DNA of 5,901 nt from Fimbriimonadales bacterium (GCA_026416655.1 JAOAES010000280.1:1-5901); one strand, 5' to 3'; shown: positions 1 through 5,242, numbered from the stretch's first letter. A program made the numbers and translations. Notes: generated by a model not told the origin, from the letters alone.

Positions 1-452
1 CCGACATAATCGGGGCGGATAGGCAACTCGCGATGCCCGCGATCGATGAGCGTCGCGAGCTGGATGTTCGCAGGACGCCCCAGCTGCATCACCGCCTCCA
101 TCGCGGCGCGCACCGTGCGCCCGGTATGAATCACCTCGTCCACCAGAATCACGCGCTTGCCCGTGATGGGGAACGGTACATCGGTCTGGCTGCGGGCGAG
201 CGAGCTGGGCTTGCGTTCGATGTCGTCGCGGAAGGGGGTGATGTCTACGCTGCCGCAGGGCACGCCTACGCCTTCAATCTGCGAGATGGCTAACGCCAGG
301 CGTCGTGCGACGGGCGCGCCGCGCCGCAGAATACCGATGACCACCAAATCTTTCGCGCCCCGATTGCGCTCCAGTATCTCGTGCGCCATACGAGTGATAG
401 CGCGGCGCATATCCTCCGCGTCCATCACCACGACCTCGCCCTGCTCCGTCAT
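1..452 (-). CDS. pyrR: PyrR: pyr operon attenuator / uracil phosphoribosyltransferase, 3'-truncated by window edge
   Basis: Cytosolic regulator of pyrimidine biosynthesis. In the family it binds UMP/UTP and pyr mRNA to control pyr genes, and many members also convert uracil plus PRPP to UMP. 150 codons are visible of the usual ~180. The sequence shows a type I PRTase fold: IGILRRGAPVARRLA (about 39-53), the DITPFRDD segment (70-77), the PRPP-binding loop VILVDEVIHTGRTV (101-114), then GRPANIQLATLIDRGHRELPIRPDYV (125-150), which is the PyrR-specific signature. The PRPP loop has Asp-Glu where Asp-Asp is usual. The ATG at 452-450 was chosen because the family N-terminus fits there. No Shine-Dalgarno precedes it; instead a TATACT box ends 7 nt before the ATG, suggesting a leaderless mRNA. 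Genes it may control lie beyond base 1. Identification is firm; enzymatic activity is inferred. Confidence 0.95.
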   Translation of the reverse strand, partial: MTEQGEVVVMDAEDMRRAITRMAHEILERNRGAKDLVVIGILRRGAPVARRLALAISQIEGVGVPCGSVDITPFRDDIERKPSSLARSQTDVPFPITGKRVILVDEVIHTGRTVRAAMEAVMQLGRPANIQLATLIDRGHRELPIRPDYV

Positions 453-459
453 CGGGGAG

Positions 460-467
460 AGTATACC
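460..467 (-). promoter_or_regulatory. Putative -10 promoter element of pyrR (GGTATACT)
   Basis: On the minus strand GG (467-466) is followed by TATACT (465-460), five of six matches to TATAAT. The hexamer ends 7 nt before the pyrR ATG, so the expected transcription start falls at 453 or 452, at or one base before the initiation codon. No convincing -35 hexamer is visible 16-18 nt upstream. The same GGTAnAnT pattern precedes the other main genes here. AGGT could alternatively be read as a weak Shine-Dalgarno, but its 12-nt spacing to the ATG is too long. Confidence 0.5.
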
Positions 468-481
468 TGAGACATAGAGAC

Positions 482-673
482 CTACGCCGTCTCTCCTGCA
501 CTCAAAAACAACGAGATGACTACGCGCCCGTCCTGAAGCTCGATATTTTGGGGTTCTTGCTTGTTCACCAGCCCCCTTTCTTGCAAGTAAGCCGCAAGCA
601 TCTGTTGAATTATGGTCTCATACTGAGTGCCCTTCGCGTTCTGCCACGCCCCCTGCGCCTGCCGCCATGCCAC
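482..673 (-). CDS. Unidentified short ORF after the methyltransferase; possible restriction-endonuclease N-terminal remnant
   Basis: A 63-codon frame starting at GTG 673 and ending at TAG 482. The frame is actually open from the codon after the methyltransferase stop (718), in the same reading frame, giving up to 79 codons. It holds a tryptophan/glutamine-rich start (AWRQAQGAWQNAKGTQYE), an amphipathic helix (about ETIIQQMLAAYLQERGL) and a beta-like segment (DGRVVISLFL). A W..A.G..YE..I...L..YL..RG pattern resembles the N-terminal helices of some type II restriction endonucleases, and the position directly behind a methyltransferase fits. No PD-(D/E)xK catalytic motif is present, and the frame ends 30 bp before pyrR, so it would be a truncated stub. 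The start codon is uncertain: GAAGAG close to GTG 673 is a poor ribosome site. It could also be a small intact protein of unknown role or a non-coding open stretch. Confidence 0.35.
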   Translation of the reverse strand: MAWRQAQGAWQNAKGTQYETIIQQMLAAYLQERGLVNKQEPQNIELQDGRVVISLFLSAGETA

Positions 674-718
674 AGGCTCTTCGTTTCCTGTTCCTCCGTC
701 CAGCCGCTGGAGTGGTTC

Positions 719-1540
719 TTACGGCTTGCCACCGTGCTTCCTCCAGACTAAAACACTTTCTCGCACGGGCACTCGTCCGTAGCGTCCCATCTGCTGCGAG
801 CTGTTGCCCTTGTAGCGCGCCACCCAGATGGCTTCGGTTTGGAAGCCCGATTGCTCCGCCAAGTCGCACAGGACTAAATCCACAGGCAGCAACTCCCCTT
901 CAAAACGCACATTATCAACAACCAGATAGACTGTAGCATTCTCCGCACAGACGCGGGCGAGTTCTTGGATCACGCGCTCCATGTCGACAAAATAAGCTGT
1001 AATCATGTCAGGAATGCGCGGATTGTTCAGATGCGCACGGCGCGCCCTCAGAATCGTCGTGATCTCTTGCACGACAGGATGCGCAGCGTCTTCCTCAGGG
1101 TTCAGTTTGACCTCGATATGAGACCTCAAGATACTATGTCTTAAGTGACGCAATTCTTTGAAGTTCTCTATGAAAAAGAAGCATAGTTCCAGTGAGTATG
1201 AGCGTGTATAATCGTAGCGATTCACATAAGGCGGTGAAGTGATGACCAGATTAGGTCTTTCTTGAAACGGGAATTCGGGCAGGCAGCGCGCATCGCCCAG
1301 GATTGGGATAGCTGGGGCGCGGCGTTTCCAGCCCAAGTCTCGCACTGACTGCAGGTCGCGCTCGGCGGCGAGGACGCGCTGGTAAAGCGCCGCGTCAGGA
1401 GACAGAGGTTGCTTCTCGCGCCGTAGGCGGAGGAACTGCCCGTCTTTCGAAGTGTAGCTACAAGGTTCCAGATCGACAGGAACAGAAGCGTCATTACCTC
1501 GCGCTGGGGGCTTGGCAGACTCAAAATACCTGATTTCCAC
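719..1540 (-). pseudogene. DNA methyltransferase, C-terminal half (catalytic motif IV), out of frame with its N-terminal half
   Basis: This frame is open from GTG 1540, but the part that continues the protein begins near 1447 (KDGQFLRLRREK) and runs 242 codons to TAA 721-719. It contains the catalytic motif IV, TSPPYVNRYDYTRSYSLEL (Ser-Pro-Pro-Tyr at about 273-276 of the joined protein). That form is typical of N4-cytosine or N6-adenine amino-methyltransferases, with SPPY favouring N4-cytosine. Near the end it has a beta-rich segment (VYLVVDNVRF) and a closing GRYGRVPVRESVLVWRK, which reads like a natural C-terminus. It lacks the AdoMet-binding motif I, which is in the other frame upstream, so this half alone should not be active. 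The target-recognition region is probably between motif IV and the C-terminus, but the sequence recognised cannot be read from here. Broken gene or sequencing indel are both possible. Confidence 0.85.
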
Positions 1541-2052
1541 TGTCGCAAGCGGCTCAGGATGGAAGGCTCAAACGCCACCTTCATAATCGCCACATCTTCC
1601 GCAATCTCCGCTTCGGGCAGGTGCGGAACCAGAGCGACAAGCTGTTCGTAGCAGTCCCGAACCGCTCCGGGTTCCAAGTCCAGCATGGAGAGAAGCGCTT
1701 TCGCCACAAACACGCCTATAGGCAGTCTATCGACTCCCAAGGAGGGTACGCCCGCCATAGTGGAAGCCAGCAGTGTGGTACCCATTCCGCAAAACGGGTC
1801 AAGCACAGTCAGCGATTCGTCTCCTTGGTGCTCACGGAGCAACTCCCGCACAAAGGCGTAGGCGAACGCTTCCTTGTAGCGGTACAGGCGCAGAAGTGGG
1901 ATTTCTTTATTAGCCCTGTACGAAACGCTTTCTGCAAGGTCGGGGCGTTCCTGCAGGAGTGGGGCGTACTTGCATTCGAGTTGCTCCCGTACCGAGTGCG
2001 CTGGCTTCGTGGAGATCGCCCCTGTCTCCCACAGGCAGAGCTGGCTTCGCAT
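1222..2052 (-). pseudogene. DNA methyltransferase, N-terminal half (AdoMet-binding motif I), frameshifted
   Basis: Conserved sequence runs from ATG 2052 to codon 202 (CGA at 1449-1447). Beyond that the frame continues to TGA at 1222 with a serine/cysteine-rich tail that is the shadow of the true C-terminal frame. The N-terminal segment has a YRANKEIPLLRLYRYKEAF region (about 45-63) and motif I, DPFCGMGTT (85-93), which binds S-adenosylmethionine, followed by GVPSLGVDRLP (101-111), where the acidic residue would contact the AdoMet ribose. With the downstream half the joined protein is 444 residues, motif I preceding motif IV. ATG 2052 is preferred over the upstream in-frame start at 2133, because the extra 27 residues lie in the divergent promoter region and look unconserved. 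A TAAAAT box ends 7 nt before this ATG, so the message is probably leaderless. Likely role: modification enzyme of a restriction-modification system or an orphan methyltransferase. Confidence 0.85.
1442..1449 (-). other. Frameshift point in the DNA methyltransferase (A-run CGAAAGAC)
   Basis: Reading the minus strand, the N-terminal frame arrives as ..LVATLR on codons ending CGA, while the C-terminal frame reads AAA GAC GGG CAG (KDGQ) starting at the last A of CGA. Adding a single A to the three-A run would join them as TLRKDGQFLR, a sensible uninterrupted protein. The lesion is therefore one lost base in a short homopolymer: a mutation, a sequencing/assembly indel, or, less likely, a programmed -1 slip at A_AAG. 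Confidence 0.75.
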
Positions 2053-2059
2053 GAAATGT

Positions 2060-2068
2060 ATTTTACCC
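2060..2068 (-). promoter_or_regulatory. Putative -10 promoter element of the methyltransferase (GGTAAAAT)
   Basis: Minus-strand GGG (2068-2066) is followed by TAAAAT (2065-2060), ending 7 nt before ATG 2052. This is the same box-to-ATG distance as at pyrR, so transcription should begin at about 2053 or 2052 and the mRNA would lack a leader. No clear -35 hexamer lies at the right distance. It sits in the divergent region shared with the hydrolase gene. Confidence 0.45.
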
Positions 2069-2138
2069 CTGACTAGCCTCGTCGCTTCTACTAAGCCACA
2101 AGTCACAATTGCTGAGAACCGCTCGCAGCGCAAAATCT

Positions 2139-2168
2139 TTGGGGCATTTCAACCTCGAACCATATAAT
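2139..2168 (+). promoter_or_regulatory. Candidate sigma-70-type promoter upstream of the alpha/beta hydrolase
   Basis: A perfect TATAAT (2163-2168) stands 18 nt behind TTGGGG (2139-2144, three of six matches to TTGACA). A start near 2175 would give a leader of about 20 nt to ATG 2196, containing a weak AAGG (2181-2184) 11 nt before the ATG. It competes with the closer GGTACAAT box as the real promoter; both may work. Confidence 0.45.
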
Positions 2169-2182
2169 GTGCCCAAAAGCAA

Positions 2183-2190
2183 GGTACAAT
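2183..2190 (+). promoter_or_regulatory. GGTACAAT element just before the alpha/beta hydrolase start
   Basis: GG plus TACAAT (five of six matches to TATAAT) lies 5 nt before ATG 2196. It matches the element ahead of the other genes. If it is the -10 box, transcription would begin at about 2196-2197, giving a leaderless message from 2196 or forcing use of ATG 2208 or 2214. The AAGG that overlaps it could instead act as a weak Shine-Dalgarno for a transcript started further upstream. Confidence 0.4.
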
Positions 2191-2195
2191 CTCTG

Positions 2196-3161
2196 ATGAA
2201 AACGCTGATGGCAATGACTGCGCATAATAGCAATCTGGGCAAACGCCCCCGCCGACGCGCGGGCTGTGTAATAGGTCTCGCGCTGCTGCTTGGAGGCGTT
2301 GCTCTCTTTTACCTGTGGCCCGTGCCCGCTGTCCCTTTTGAGCAGCTTTACGCCGGTGTGCCCCCTGCGCAGGCGCAGGCGTTGCAGGCGTTTCGAAAAG
2401 CCCATCCCCTGCGCTCTGTGGTCGTGGACGGCGTGGAGTGGCGTTATCTTGCCGCGGGCAAAGGTAAACACACCATCTTACTGTTGCACGGCATGACAGG
2501 CGCGCCCGACATCTGGTTCCAGCAAATAGACGCGCTCCAAAACGAGTACCGCTTCATCGCCGTTACCTATCCCCCTGTGCCTACGCTGGAGGCGATGGAA
2601 CAGGGGGTCCGGGCAATTCTGGAGCGAGAGGACGTCCCGCGGTGCGCTGTCGTAGGCAGCTCGCTGGGGGGCTATCTCGCGCAGTATCTCGTGCAGAAAC
2701 ACCCCCAACGATTTACCCATGCCGTGTTCGCCAACACCTTTCCGCCGAATGAAACCATCGAGCGCGAGAATCGCGGGCGCGCCGCGCTCTTGCCCTGGTT
2801 GCCGAACTGGCTGGTGATGCGCTTCGTGCGCCAGAATGTGGAGCAGGTCGTCGTTCCCGCTGCAGGCGACGACCCACTGACACGCGCTTTCCTGCGCGAG
2901 ATGACCTACGGACGAATGAACAAGACGCAGTTCCTCGCCCGCTACCGCTGCATCATCGAGCGATTCCCTGTCAATCCTGTCTCAATACCCGTCTTGATTA
3001 TCGAATCCGAAAACGACCCGCTGGTGCAACCTGCCTTGCGTCAGCAGCTGCGTGTGCTGTACCCCAAAGCGCGAGTCCATACATTCTCGGATGCAGGGCA
3101 CTTTCCGTATCTGAACCAGCCTGAGGCGTTCACACGCCTGCTACGAGAGTTCGTGCGCTAA
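2196..3161 (+). CDS. Membrane-anchored alpha/beta hydrolase (maspardin-like), serine hydrolase of unknown substrate
   Basis: 321 residues from ATG 2196. The frame is open upstream to 2109, but that extension covers promoter sequence; ATG 2208 and 2214 are also possible. A basic stretch KRPRRR (16-21) precedes one hydrophobic segment (about 24-41, CVIGLALLLGGVALFYLW), a signal anchor that would place the enzyme outside the cytoplasmic membrane. The hydrolase fold follows: HGMTG (98-102) for the oxyanion hole, nucleophile elbow GSSLGG with Ser156, probable acid Asp274 (ESENDPLV) and His302 (DAGHFPYLNQPEAF). All three catalytic residues are present. The layout HG.TG...WF.QI.AL....R.IA..YP and VVGSSLGGYLAQ recalls maspardin-type proteins and general esterases. 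The substrate cannot be told from sequence. It ends 32 bp before the metG start and may be partly co-transcribed with metG. Confidence 0.88.
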   Translation: MKTLMAMTAHNSNLGKRPRRRAGCVIGLALLLGGVALFYLWPVPAVPFEQLYAGVPPAQAQALQAFRKAHPLRSVVVDGVEWRYLAAGKGKHTILLLHGMTGAPDIWFQQIDALQNEYRFIAVTYPPVPTLEAMEQGVRAILEREDVPRCAVVGSSLGGYLAQYLVQKHPQRFTHAVFANTFPPNETIERENRGRAALLPWLPNWLVMRFVRQNVEQVVVPAAGDDPLTRAFLREMTYGRMNKTQFLARYRCIIERFPVNPVSIPVLIIESENDPLVQPALRQQLRVLYPKARVHTFSDAGHFPYLNQPEAFTRLLREFVR

Positions 3162-3169
3162 GCAGGTAA

Positions 3170-3177
3170 GGTACACT
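3170..3177 (+). promoter_or_regulatory. Putative -10 promoter element of metG (GGTACACT)
   Basis: GG plus TACACT (3172-3177) lies directly behind the hydrolase stop codon. A start point 6-7 nt later (about 3184) lies downstream of ATG 3179 and upstream of ATG 3194, which supports the second ATG as the real metG start with a leader of about 10 nt. Alternatively AAGG (3168-3171), 7 nt before ATG 3179, could be a weak Shine-Dalgarno used on a read-through transcript from the hydrolase gene. No good -35 is visible. Confidence 0.45.
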
Positions 3178-3193
3178 TATGCCCGAGCCTGCT

Positions 3194-5185
3194 ATGAAAC
3201 GCTACTACATCACGACGCCGATTTACTATGTGAACAGCGCGCCGCATATCGGCACCGCGCTGACCACCATCGTCGCTGACGCCTGCGCACGGTTCCAGAA
3301 ACGGCGGGGGCGCGCGGTCTACTTCCTCACGGGCACGGACGAGAACGCCCCCAAAGTGCATCGCGTCGCTCAAGAGCGCGGCGTCCCGACTCAGCAGTTC
3401 GTAGATGAGATGGCGGAGGTGTTCGAGCGCACCTGGCGCGCGTTGAACATCGAGTACGATGTGTTCATCCGCACGACGGAAGAACGCCATAAGCGCGTCG
3501 TGAGCGAGGTGTTCCGCCGCCTGCGCGCGCAGGGCGACATCTACAAAGGCAGCTATCAGGGCTGGTACTGCGTCTCTTGCGAAACCTTTTTCGCCAGCAG
3601 CAAGGTCGATGAGTCGAAGACCTGCCCCGACTGTGGCAAGCCGCTGGAGTGGCGCGACGAGCCGTGCTACTATTTTCGCCTCTCCGCTTACGAGGCGCGC
3701 CTGCGCGAGCATATCAAGGCGAACCCCGACTTCATTCTGCCCGAGACGCGACGCAAGGAGGCGCTGGGCTTTATCAACGAGGGATTGCAGGATGTGGCGG
3801 TGTCGCGCACCGGCTCTGACTGGGGCGTGCCCGTGCCCGACGACCCCGAGAGCGGCGTGGTCTATGTGTGGTTCGACGCGCTGCTGAACTATCTGACGGC
3901 GACGGGCTGGCTGGAGCGCGGCGAGGCGTATTTGGACACATGGCCCCCCGACCTGCAGTTGATGGGCAAGGACATCCTGCCGCGATTCCACGCCACCATC
4001 TGGCCCGCGATGCTGATGGCGCTGGGATTGCCCCTGCCCGAACGCCTCTACGGACACGGCTGGTGGATTGTGAACAAGCAGAAGATGTCCAAATCGCTTG
4101 GGAATGTGTACGCCCCGCTGGAGGTGGCGCAATCGCTCTCGGACGCCGCAGGCTGCGAACTGCGCTACGCGGTAGACGCCTTTCGGTACTACCAGCTGCG
4201 CGAGATGCCGACCGACGCCGACGCCGAGTTCAGCCTGGAGGGCTTCGAGGCGCGCTACAACGGCGACCTGGCGAACGACTTGGGCAACCTGCTCCACCGC
4301 ACGCTGTCGATGATGCATCGCTACTTTGGCGGGCGTGTGCCCGACGGCGCACGGCTCGACGCCGGGCTTGCCGACCTGTTCGCGCAGCAGGCGGCGCGCG
4401 TCACGGAAGCTTACGAAGCGGTGGACTTCCCGCGCGGACTGCGCGAGGCGTGGCAGATTATCGGCGCGGTGAACCGCTATTACGACGAGCAAGCCCCGTG
4501 GACGCTAATGAAACAGGGCAACGCCGAACGCGCGGGACAGGTATTGTATGCAGGTCTCATCGCGGCGCGGTTGCTGAGCGCGCTCGTGGAACCTGTAATG
4601 CCGCAGGTCGCCCGCGAAATCGTCCGCCAGCTGGCTCTCGACGAGGTTCCCACTTGGAGCGACGCGGCGCAGATGAACGCCCTCCCTGCAGGACATATCT
4701 TGCAGCAGCCGACGCCGATTTTCCCGCGATTGCAGGCGAAACAGCCCTCACCGACGAGCCAAGCCCCCGTAGCGTCGGCGTCCCCGCCGACGAGCCAAGC
4801 CCCCGTAGCGTCGGCGTCCTCGCCGACAAGCCAAGCCCAGCAAGGAGCAACAACCATGCAAAACACCATCACCATCGACGACTTCAAGCGACTCGAGATT
4901 CGCATCGCGACTGTGAAAGCCGCAGAACCCGTGCCGAAATCGACCAAACTGCTCAAACTCATCTTGGATGTCGGCGGCGAGGAGCGCGTGATTGTTGCGG
5001 GCATCGCCGAAGACTACACGCCCGAGCAGGTAGTCGGCAAGCAGATTCCTGTGCTGGTGAACCTGCAGCCCGCGCTGATTCGAGGCATCGTGTCGGAAGG
5101 GATGATGCTCGCGGCGGATGTGGACGGCAAAGCGGTGCTGCTCCATCCTGATCGGGAAGTTCCCAGCGGTAGTGGCGTGCGTTAA
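3194..5185 (+). CDS. metG: Methionyl-tRNA synthetase with C-terminal tRNA-binding domain
   Basis: Cytosolic class I aminoacyl-tRNA synthetase that charges tRNA-Met with methionine for initiation and elongation. 663 residues from ATG 3194, chosen because MKRYYITTPIYYVNSAPHIG is the normal MetRS beginning; ATG 3179 would add MPEPA. Signatures in order: HIGH-equivalent HIGT (18-21), GTDENAPKV (47-55), one zinc knuckle with C126, C129, C144 and C147 (WYCVSC...TCPDC), the DWGVPVP...YVWFDAL region (209-230), GKDILPRFH (258-266), KMSKS (297-301), then the helical anticodon domain with DLANDLGNLLHRT (358-370). The core ends near PIFPRLQ (508-514). A Pro/Ser/Thr/Ala/Gln linker (about 515-554) follows, then an OB-fold tRNA-binding/dimerisation domain of the Trbp111/EMAP-II type (555-663). 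The one-knuckle, four-cysteine form places it with the Thermus/Bacillus-like MetRS group. Thr replaces the second His of HIGH; a Ser there occurs in cyanobacterial-type enzymes, so activity is expected. Confidence 0.97.
   Translation: MKRYYITTPIYYVNSAPHIGTALTTIVADACARFQKRRGRAVYFLTGTDENAPKVHRVAQERGVPTQQFVDEMAEVFERTWRALNIEYDVFIRTTEERHKRVVSEVFRRLRAQGDIYKGSYQGWYCVSCETFFASSKVDESKTCPDCGKPLEWRDEPCYYFRLSAYEARLREHIKANPDFILPETRRKEALGFINEGLQDVAVSRTGSDWGVPVPDDPESGVVYVWFDALLNYLTATGWLERGEAYLDTWPPDLQLMGKDILPRFHATIWPAMLMALGLPLPERLYGHGWWIVNKQKMSKSLGNVYAPLEVAQSLSDAAGCELRYAVDAFRYYQLREMPTDADAEFSLEGFEARYNGDLANDLGNLLHRTLSMMHRYFGGRVPDGARLDAGLADLFAQQAARVTEAYEAVDFPRGLREAWQIIGAVNRYYDEQAPWTLMKQGNAERAGQVLYAGLIAARLLSALVEPVMPQVAREIVRQLALDEVPTWSDAAQMNALPAGHILQQPTPIFPRLQAKQPSPTSQAPVASASPPTSQAPVASASSPTSQAQQGATTMQNTITIDDFKRLEIRIATVKAAEPVPKSTKLLKLILDVGGEERVIVAGIAEDYTPEQVVGKQIPVLVNLQPALIRGIVSEGMMLAADVDGKAVLLHPDREVPSGSGVR
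4773..4792 (+). repeat. Perfect palindrome in the metG linker, copy 1 (8-bp stem, 4-nt loop)
   Basis: CGTCGGCG (4773-4780) and CGCCGACG (4785-4792) are exact reverse complements around TCCC. It spans the junction between repeat units 1 and 2. Such a GC-rich stem should form in mRNA. It has no T-run after it, so it is not an intrinsic terminator; it looks like a REP-type palindrome carried inside a coding region. Confidence 0.8.
4809..4828 (+). repeat. Perfect palindrome in the metG linker, copy 2 (7-bp stem, 4-nt loop)
   Basis: GTCGGCG (4810-4816) pairs with CGCCGAC (4821-4827) around TCCT; the outer eighth pair of copy 1 has become C opposite A (4809/4828). It lies 14 nt before the internal AAGGAG, so if the stem forms in mRNA it could affect access to that ribosome site. 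Confidence 0.75.
4842..4858 (+). promoter_or_regulatory. Internal Shine-Dalgarno AAGGAG with in-frame ATG inside metG
   Basis: AAGGAG (4842-4847) stands 8 nt before ATG 4856, which is in the metG frame and is the first residue of the tRNA-binding domain (MQNTITIDDF). This is the best ribosome-binding site in the window; most of the gene starts here have none. Initiation here would give a 109-residue free tRNA-binding protein resembling the stand-alone Trbp111 or MetRS beta subunit. Whether it is used is not known. Confidence 0.55.
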
Positions 5186-5202
5186 TCTGGAAACCTTTTT
5201 CG

Positions 5203-5210
5203 GGTACACT
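5203..5210 (+). promoter_or_regulatory. Putative -10 promoter element of pspA (GGTACACT)
   Basis: GG plus TACACT (5205-5210) is identical over eight bases to the metG element and lies 19 nt past the metG stop. A weak -35 candidate TTAATC (5182-5187, three of six matches) overlaps that stop at 17-nt spacing. The expected start near 5217 gives a leader of about 26 nt, long enough to contain the Shine-Dalgarno at 5227-5232. This element is too far from the ATG to be a ribosome site itself. Confidence 0.5.
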
Positions 5211-5226
5211 TCACCACGCCAACAAT

Positions 5227-5232
5227 AGGGGG
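5227..5232 (+). promoter_or_regulatory. Ribosome-binding site of pspA (AGGGGG)
   Basis: A purine-rich AGGGGG lies 10 nt before ATG 5243. It supports that ATG as the start and marks pspA as a leadered gene, unlike pyrR and the methyltransferase. Confidence 0.5.
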
Positions 5233-5242
5233 CGCGACAGAC

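Larger units (their letters stand above)
4751..4840 (+). repeat. 2.5-copy 36-bp tandem repeat coding the metG linker
   Basis: Units at 4751-4786 and 4787-4822 are identical except for one base near the end (tccccg against tcctcg). A half copy follows at 4823-4840 with one change (acg to aca). Each unit encodes PTSQAPVASAS plus P or S, a flexible, disordered-type linker between the catalytic core and the tRNA-binding domain. Because the unit is a multiple of three, copy number can change without breaking the frame. The near-identity at DNA level, including third codon positions, points to recent duplication. Confidence 0.9.

Noticed and set aside
33..477. Plus-strand open frames across pyrR (33-293 and 157-477)
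   Set aside because: They are antisense to PyrR, whose PRPP loop and family signature are clear; no motif is seen in the translations.
2053..2133. Upstream extension of the methyltransferase to the start at 2133
   Set aside because: The added 27 residues show no family resemblance, and they would cover the promoter-like TAAAAT box placed exactly 7 nt before ATG 2052.
1621..2167. Plus-strand open frames opposite the methyltransferase N-terminal half
   Set aside because: They are antisense to the AdoMet-binding half and have no recognisable protein features.
3158..4492. 444-codon open frame on the minus strand opposite metG
   Set aside because: It is antisense to the well-supported MetRS gene. 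The product is rich in Arg/Ala/His/Val with no recognisable motif, as expected for a shadow frame in GC-rich DNA.
4751..4840. CRISPR array
   Set aside because: The repeats are directly adjacent with no unique spacers, and they are translated in frame as part of MetRS.
3868..5151. 427-codon open frame on the plus strand within metG
   Set aside because: It is a +1 shadow with an Arg/Ala-rich composition; the MetRS frame carries all conserved motifs over the same DNA.
5183..5201. Intrinsic terminator after metG (T5 run at 5196-5200)
   Set aside because: Only a two-base GG/CC stem precedes the T-run. GGGAAGTTCCC further upstream is a palindrome with no loop and lies inside the coding region.
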